Shown in pieces: positions 8,217 through 10,969 of a stretch of DNA of 10,969 bases. The notes under the pieces were generated by a model. The model was not told the origin of the DNA, did no database searches, and saw only the letters and a list, made by a program, of their open reading frames with translations. Source of the stretch: Anaerolineaceae bacterium UBA700 (GTDB lineage Bacteria; Chloroflexota; Anaerolineae; Anaerolineales; Anaerolineaceae); contig DBMK01000348.1 in assembly GCA_002298885.1 (NCBI GenBank), forward strand, positions 1 to 10,969, read 5' to 3'. The position numbers and the translations under genes were made by a program. The stretch's first letter is position 1. Each line of letters opens with the position of its first letter.

Positions 8217-8265
8217 GAATTATCAGGATAGAAGATCGAAATTGAACTGAAAGGATGCAGTAGGA

Positions 8266-8520
8266 ATGAACTTAGGAAATATTGGGGTGATTGAAGTTGT
8301 AATCGTTCTTATCCTCGGGCTCATCCTGACTGCTATCCTGGTCGGTTCAGTTGGTGTGATTATTTGGGCAGTAAGACAGGTCGGTAAAGGCTCGACCAGG
8401 GGCAGCACTCAAAGCGCAGATACAGCCAAGGCTCTGGTGATCGCCCAGGAGAGATATGCAAAAGGTGAAATAACTCGTGAGGAATACCAACAAATTATGT
8501 CGGATATAAAGAAAACCTGA
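8266..8520 (+). CDS. Small single-TM protein with C-terminal SHOCT motif (copy 1)
   Basis: 84 aa. Seen: one strongly hydrophobic TM segment (about 8-36), a short Gly/Ser/Thr-rich linker, and a C-terminal helical motif, IAQERYAKGEITREEYQQI, the signature of SHOCT (short C-terminal domain). Known: SHOCT is often found at the ends of small membrane proteins and may mediate oligomerisation; no catalytic function is known. AAAGGA lies 10 nt before the ATG. Copy 2 starts 20 nt after this stop, in the same orientation with the same architecture, so the two form an operon and are tandem paralogues. The codons of this copy are more AT-rich (for example AAA, ATA) than those of copy 2. Exact role unknown. 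Confidence 0.88.
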   Translation: MNLGNIGVIEVVIVLILGLILTAILVGSVGVIIWAVRQVGKGSTRGSTQSADTAKALVIAQERYAKGEITREEYQQIMSDIKKT

Positions 8521-8540
8521 TTATTAGAAAAGGAACCGAA

Positions 8541-8798
8541 ATGATGACTTACGGTAATTTCGCCGGATTTGGAATACTGATTGCCATCCTGTGTGTCCTG
8601 GCCTTCCTGGCCCTGGTCGTGGCAGTAATCGTTTTGGTCGTCTGGCTGGTGCGGCGTAATAATAGGAGCACCTTCCCGACTCCGGAGGCAGCTTCTCCAA
8701 CCCAGGCAGCTCTTAACATCGCCCAGGAGCGTTACGCCCGCGGGGAAATTACTCGGGACCAGTACCAGCAAATTGTGGCCGATCTAAATCAAAAGTGA
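8541..8798 (+). CDS. Small single-TM protein with C-terminal SHOCT motif (copy 2)
   Basis: 85 aa. Seen: one TM segment (about 10-37), a basic VRRNNR stretch just after it (suggesting a cytoplasmic C-terminus), a linker, and the SHOCT motif IAQERYARGEITRDQYQQI. Over the last 25 residues it matches copy 1 at 17 positions; the TM and linker have diverged. AAAGGA lies 6 nt before the ATG at 8541; the next codon is also ATG. It is the second gene of a two-gene operon that ends in a perfect hairpin. Function unknown; by architecture it could form homo- or hetero-oligomers with copy 1 (inference). Confidence 0.88.
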   Translation: MMTYGNFAGFGILIAILCVLAFLALVVAVIVLVVWLVRRNNRSTFPTPEAASPTQAALNIAQERYARGEITRDQYQQIVADLNQK

Positions 8799-8809
8799 TT
8801 TTAAGTAAT

Positions 8810-8848
8810 ATAGTCTCAGGGTGCTGCTTCGCAGCACCCTGAGACTAT
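8810..8848. terminator. Perfect 18-bp hairpin between converging genes
   Basis: Arms 8810-8827 and 8831-8848 pair perfectly around loop TTC; the core GGGTGCTGC/GCAGCACCC is GC-rich. It sits 11 nt after the stop of the second SHOCT gene and 21 nt before the stop of the convergent C39-like gene. The flanks are AT-rich but lack a clean U-run on either strand, so termination is likely though not classical. Confidence 0.7.
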
Positions 8849-8869
8849 TTAATTTAAAATCTTTCCAGA

Positions 8870-9520
8870 TCAGGCCGGTGTCTGAGATTGATAATTGGTC
8901 ACAAAGAAACCCCGCAAGGGCTCGCCGGTGGATTGGGTAAGGTGGACCCCCTGGTCGGGGTTAGAGAGATCGAGCGAGAGAGTCGGCTCATCGCCGGGAT
9001 GGTTCGGATCGTACAGATAGATCGTCATGGCGTTGGTTGAGGGATCGAAATCGTATCCGACGGCGGTGACCTGGTGGTTATGGGAAGGATCGTTCAAACC
9101 GCTGACGCGGATGAGCACCAGCACTGCCGGCCTACCCGCATCCAGGCTGGCGCGCAGCGCCGGAACTTCGTTATTCGCAATCCAACTTCCAATATCGTCG
9201 TCATCCGTCAACATCCACTGCATTACTTTCGCAATCGTGCCGTGGTCGAGGCTGTTAATCTGCCTGTCCAAGAGGTATTCGTACAGGCTGGACCCATTGG
9301 CTGGGATGGTGGAATCGCCCGGCACTGCTTTGCCGGCATAATAATAATCCAGGGCAGAGTAGCACATCCCGCCGCATAGGCCAAAGACAAGGTTCGGCAG
9401 AGCGATGGAACTGAGATGGATAAAGGGGAGATTCAGGCTGATCGTTTTTGGCAGTTGAAAATAATTAATGAACTTGAAACCATTGACCGGCGGATTGAAG
9501 CTCGTGCGCACATTTTGCAT
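8870..9520 (-). CDS. Putative papain/C39-like-fold cysteine peptidase homologue
   Basis: 216 aa from the chosen start. Seen: GLCGGMCYSALDYYYAG, with C49 (and C53) in a papain-like catalytic-Cys setting near the N-terminus; NHQVTAVGYDFD, with H149 ahead of a beta strand; and YLYDPNHPGDEP, with D171/N173. The Cys...His...Asp/Asn order and the HQVTAVGYD...IYLYDPN pattern resemble C39-like peptidases and related inactive-fold proteins. No signal peptide or TM helix, so cytoplasmic. Substrate and activity are not determinable; it could be a non-proteolytic member. Start: the frame stays open to an ATG at 9640, but that would translate the heptamer repeats into LLSTLYS-type units. The ATG at 9520 has AAAGGA 9 nt upstream and begins the folded-looking sequence. 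A good promoter (9707-9735) lies beyond the repeats, so they fall in the 5' leader. Confidence 0.75.
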   Translation of the reverse strand: MQNVRTSFNPPVNGFKFINYFQLPKTISLNLPFIHLSSIALPNLVFGLCGGMCYSALDYYYAGKAVPGDSTIPANGSSLYEYLLDRQINSLDHGTIAKVMQWMLTDDDDIGSWIANNEVPALRASLDAGRPAVLVLIRVSGLNDPSHNHQVTAVGYDFDPSTNAMTIYLYDPNHPGDEPTLSLDLSNPDQGVHLTQSTGEPLRGFFVTNYQSQTPA

Positions 9521-9538
9521 GATCGCTCGTCCTTTAAG

Positions 9539-9699
9539 ATAGAGAGTAGAGAATTGAGAATAGAGAGGCGAGAGTGGAGAATTGAGAGTGGAGAGTAGAG
9601 AGTAGAGAGTAGAGAGTAGAGAGTATAAACCCACTATCATCCTTTACGACTCTCTACTCTCTACTCTCTATTCTCTATTCTCCAATCTCTATTCTCTAT
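9539..9699. repeat. Inverted pair of heptanucleotide tandem repeats
   Basis: Left arm 9539-9622: twelve in-phase 7-mers, consensus GTAGAGA, the last four identical; variants are ATAGAGA, ATTGAGA, GTGGAGA and GGCGAGA. Right arm 9651-9699: seven 7-mers of the complementary type TCTCTAC/TCTCTAT, with one TCTCCAA. A 28-nt unique spacer (9623-9650) separates the arms. One strand of each arm is almost pure purine. The arms can pair over about 49 bp with scattered mismatches. Known: heptanucleotide tandem repeats occur in cyanobacterial genomes (STRR elements) and other bacteria; their function is unclear. Confidence 0.95.
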
Positions 9700-9706
9700 A
9701 AATTCG

Positions 9707-9735
9707 AGTATATTAGTAATGATTTAATATATCAA
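9707..9735 (-). promoter_or_regulatory. Sigma70-type promoter for the C39-like gene
   Basis: On the minus strand: TTGATA (9735-9730), a 17-nt spacer, TATACT (9712-9707); each hexamer matches consensus at 5 of 6. The -35 overlaps the stop codon of the zinc-ribbon gene (9732-9734). The predicted start, near 9700, coincides with the edge of the heptamer repeat, so the mRNA would begin with the purine arm and carry a leader of about 180 nt. Confidence 0.55.
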
Positions 9736-10367
9736 GGGTGATTTTTTGGGCTTTGACCGGCCTGGCGGCGGATGGCCTGGTCCAACGATTGGATCCCCTG
9801 CTCCACTTCCTGCAGGCGGCCGGATTTAATCAAAGCCATTGCGGCCTGGGCTTCTTCGGTGCTCGGCAGCCAGCCGGTCAGCAGGCGCGGCATCGTCAGA
9901 CGCCAGGCTGAAACGGCGTTGGCAGAATGGTGGTGTGGGTAGCGCAGCACCCAGCGGCCGATGTGCAGGGCATGCTCATTGGCAGTTGCACCAAATTCGG
10001 ATGCAATCGAACTGCCAAAGGCCATTCCGCACTCACCGCACGTGGCGTAGGCTTCCCCCAGCTCCGCCCCGCATTGGCTGCAACGCAGCAGGCTCATGGC
10101 AATATCCATCACCGTCCACGGATGGCGCCCAAATTCGGAGATCACCACCTGGGCCAACAGCTTTTCCTCGGCCGTCCCGGTGGCGATGCCTTCCTGCAGA
10201 AGCAGCGCGTTCCAATCCGCCAGCCAAATCCCCTCGATGGCGGCGCGGCAGGCCGGGCAGGCTGCATACCCCGCCCCGAGCGGCTCGGCGCAGTGGGCGC
10301 AGATTTCTACCGTTTGAGGTCGCACTATGCGCCGGCCTCCAATCAAGTTTGCCGAAATCTCATCCAT
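9732..10367 (-). CDS. Double zinc-ribbon protein of unknown function
   Basis: 211 aa. Seen: two zinc ribbons of identical geometry, C23-x2-C26-x10-C37-x2-C40 and C96-x2-C99-x10-C110-x2-C113, whose surroundings also match (AEPLGAGYAACPAC against AELGEAYATCGEC), indicating an internal duplication. A helical stretch with several Trp lies between them. The C-terminal third (about 130-205) is helical and contains HHH (145-147). No TM or signal peptide, so cytoplasmic. Two-ribbon proteins often bind nucleic acid or act as scaffolds, but no specific family was recognised. Start: an in-frame ATG at 10403 exists, but it is itself part of a perfect -10 box; the ATG at 10367 has GGAAG 7 nt upstream and was chosen. 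The gene's stop overlaps the -35 of the next gene's promoter. Divergent from the small membrane protein gene. Confidence 0.72.
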   Translation of the reverse strand: MDEISANLIGGRRIVRPQTVEICAHCAEPLGAGYAACPACRAAIEGIWLADWNALLLQEGIATGTAEEKLLAQVVISEFGRHPWTVMDIAMSLLRCSQCGAELGEAYATCGECGMAFGSSIASEFGATANEHALHIGRWVLRYPHHHSANAVSAWRLTMPRLLTGWLPSTEEAQAAMALIKSGRLQEVEQGIQSLDQAIRRQAGQSPKNHP

Positions 10368-10401
10368 GGTTTTTCTTCCGATCTGATCTTCTGTCAGGGT
10401 C

Positions 10402-10407
10402 ATTATA
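10402..10407 (-). promoter_or_regulatory. -10 box of the zinc-ribbon gene
   Basis: A perfect TATAAT on the minus strand (10407-10402). The -35 region 17 nt away is poor (TAGAAA-like), so the promoter may need an activator or may be weak. A transcript start near 10394 would lie downstream of the ATG at 10403, which is the main reason to prefer the start at 10367. Confidence 0.45.
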
Positions 10408-10493
10408 ATTCGCTCAGCAGGGGATTTCTAAGTTCAGCTTACATAACTGGAGCGGTAATATCAATCGACGGAGGGCGGATGGCCGGCGTAGCT

Positions 10494-10502
10494 TGATATA
10501 AT
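10494..10502 (+). promoter_or_regulatory. Extended -10 promoter for the small membrane protein
   Basis: TGA followed by a perfect TATAAT (10497-10502) makes an extended -10. No -35 consensus is seen 17 nt upstream. The predicted start near 10509 gives a leader of about 62 nt that ends in AAAGGAGG, an ideal ribosome-binding site, 6 nt before the ATG at 10571. The 203-bp divergent gap (10368-10570) holds this and the facing -10 box; no other gene was seen in it. Confidence 0.45.
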
Positions 10503-10570
10503 AAAGAGAGAAATCATAATATGGCATACCCTAGAAGGACAATCCGCGCTGAATCCAAAGGAGGAATTAT

Positions 10571-10936
10571 ATGAAAACGCTGGTAAGGGTCCTGCAAATG
10601 GTGATCCGCCTGTTCGGGTTGGTACTGATCGTGCTGGGCATCGCCTTTTGGACGGGCAACCTGTTAAACCTGGCGGTGGTACACCTGGTCCTCGGCATTG
10701 CCACGGTGGCTGCGTTGTGGGTGCTGGCCGTGGTCGCCATTCAGTCCGGCGTTCCGGGCGGCCCGGTGATCGTGGCCATGGTGTGGGGGTTGGTGGCGGC
10801 CGTGCTGGGCCTGACCCAGACCCAAATTATCCCCGGAAATTACCATTGGATCGTGCAGGCCGTGCATCTGCTGGTGGGCATCGGCATCATCGAGCAAGCC
10901 GAGAGCCTGTCCAGCCGTATCAAAGAAAATGCTTAA
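10571..10936 (+). CDS. Small four-TM membrane protein of unknown function
   Basis: 121 aa. Seen: four hydrophobic segments (about 11-27, 33-57, 64-82, 92-107), a basic N-terminus (K2, R6, R13) and a charged C-terminal tail (ESLSSRIKEN). H38, H92 and H99 fall in or beside the helices; a heme- or metal-binding role is conceivable, but no known motif supports it. I do not recognise a family. The start is secure: AAAGGAGG lies 6 nt before the ATG. It appears monocistronic, divergent from the zinc-ribbon gene, and is followed by a possible hairpin that runs off the window. Confidence 0.8.
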   Translation: MKTLVRVLQMVIRLFGLVLIVLGIAFWTGNLLNLAVVHLVLGIATVAALWVLAVVAIQSGVPGGPVIVAMVWGLVAAVLGLTQTQIIPGNYHWIVQAVHLLVGIGIIEQAESLSSRIKENA

Positions 10937-10954
10937 ATTAAAATGCGTGGTTTG

Positions 10955-10969
10955 CGATGTTTAGCATCG
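10955..10969. other. Start of a possible hairpin, cut by the window edge
   Basis: CGATG (10955-10959) can pair with CATCG (10965-10969) around a 5-nt loop, and the window stops exactly at the end of the second arm. The upstream bases GCGTGGTTTG would extend the stem if the sequence continues with their complement, as in the long hairpins at 5607-5667 and 8810-8848. Probably the terminator region of the small membrane protein gene. Confidence 0.3.

Noticed and set aside
9521..9640. N-terminal 40-residue extension of the C39-like protein
   Set aside because: It is translated heptamer repeat (LLSTLYS units); the ribosome-binding site and promoter fit the 9520 start better.
9539..9699. CRISPR array
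   Set aside because: Units are 7 bp, directly tandem and without variable spacers; no cas genes are present.
1..10969. Defence system, mobile element, prophage, tRNA or rRNA gene
   Set aside because: No transposase, integrase, toxin-antitoxin pair, nuclease-effector arrangement or RNA-gene structure was seen. CPBP proteins are sometimes called Abi, but the motifs alone do not make a phage-defence claim.

Overview
The window looks like chromosomal DNA of a GC-rich bacterium, most likely a member of the Chloroflexota (Anaerolineae-like). That is an inference from the style of Rho, the lipoprotein followed by a long Ser/Thr/Pro linker, and the small membrane/SHOCT proteins; no rRNA or marker phylogeny is available here. 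It holds nine supported genes. No transposase, phage gene, CRISPR array, tRNA or recognisable defence system was seen.

Layout. (1) Positions 16-2816, minus strand: a CPBP-type intramembrane protease with an unusual extracytoplasmic C-terminal domain, and upstream of it a secreted lipoprotein alpha/beta hydrolase. (2) Positions 2817-3153: a divergent promoter region with a good promoter on each strand. The rho side has a leader of about 185 nt containing two competing hairpins and a strong Shine-Dalgarno that serves only a two-codon ORF. (3) Positions 3154-5555, plus strand: transcription terminator Rho, overlapped by 4 nt by a membrane-anchored LysM/M23 cell-wall peptidase, so the two are probably translationally coupled. 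(4) Positions 5566-5667: two back-to-back long hairpins between converging genes. (5) Positions 5669-8179, minus: PriA, the replication-restart helicase. (6) Positions 8266-8798, plus: two tandem paralogous one-TM proteins with a C-terminal SHOCT motif, closed by a perfect 18-bp hairpin. (7) Positions 8870-9520, minus: a compact protein with a Cys...His...Asp/Asn pattern like papain/C39-fold peptidases. Its own promoter would place a two-armed heptanucleotide-repeat hairpin in its 5' leader. (8) Positions 9732-10367, minus: a protein with two duplicated zinc ribbons. (9) Positions 10571-10936, plus: a small four-helix membrane protein of unknown function. The window ends inside what may be another long hairpin.

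How the genes fit together: Rho and PriA are housekeeping genes. The M23 peptidase, CPBP protease, lipoprotein hydrolase and SHOCT proteins are envelope-related, but nothing ties them into one pathway beyond the rho-M23 overlap. The most unusual material is regulatory: the heptamer leader of the C39-like gene and the rho leader.
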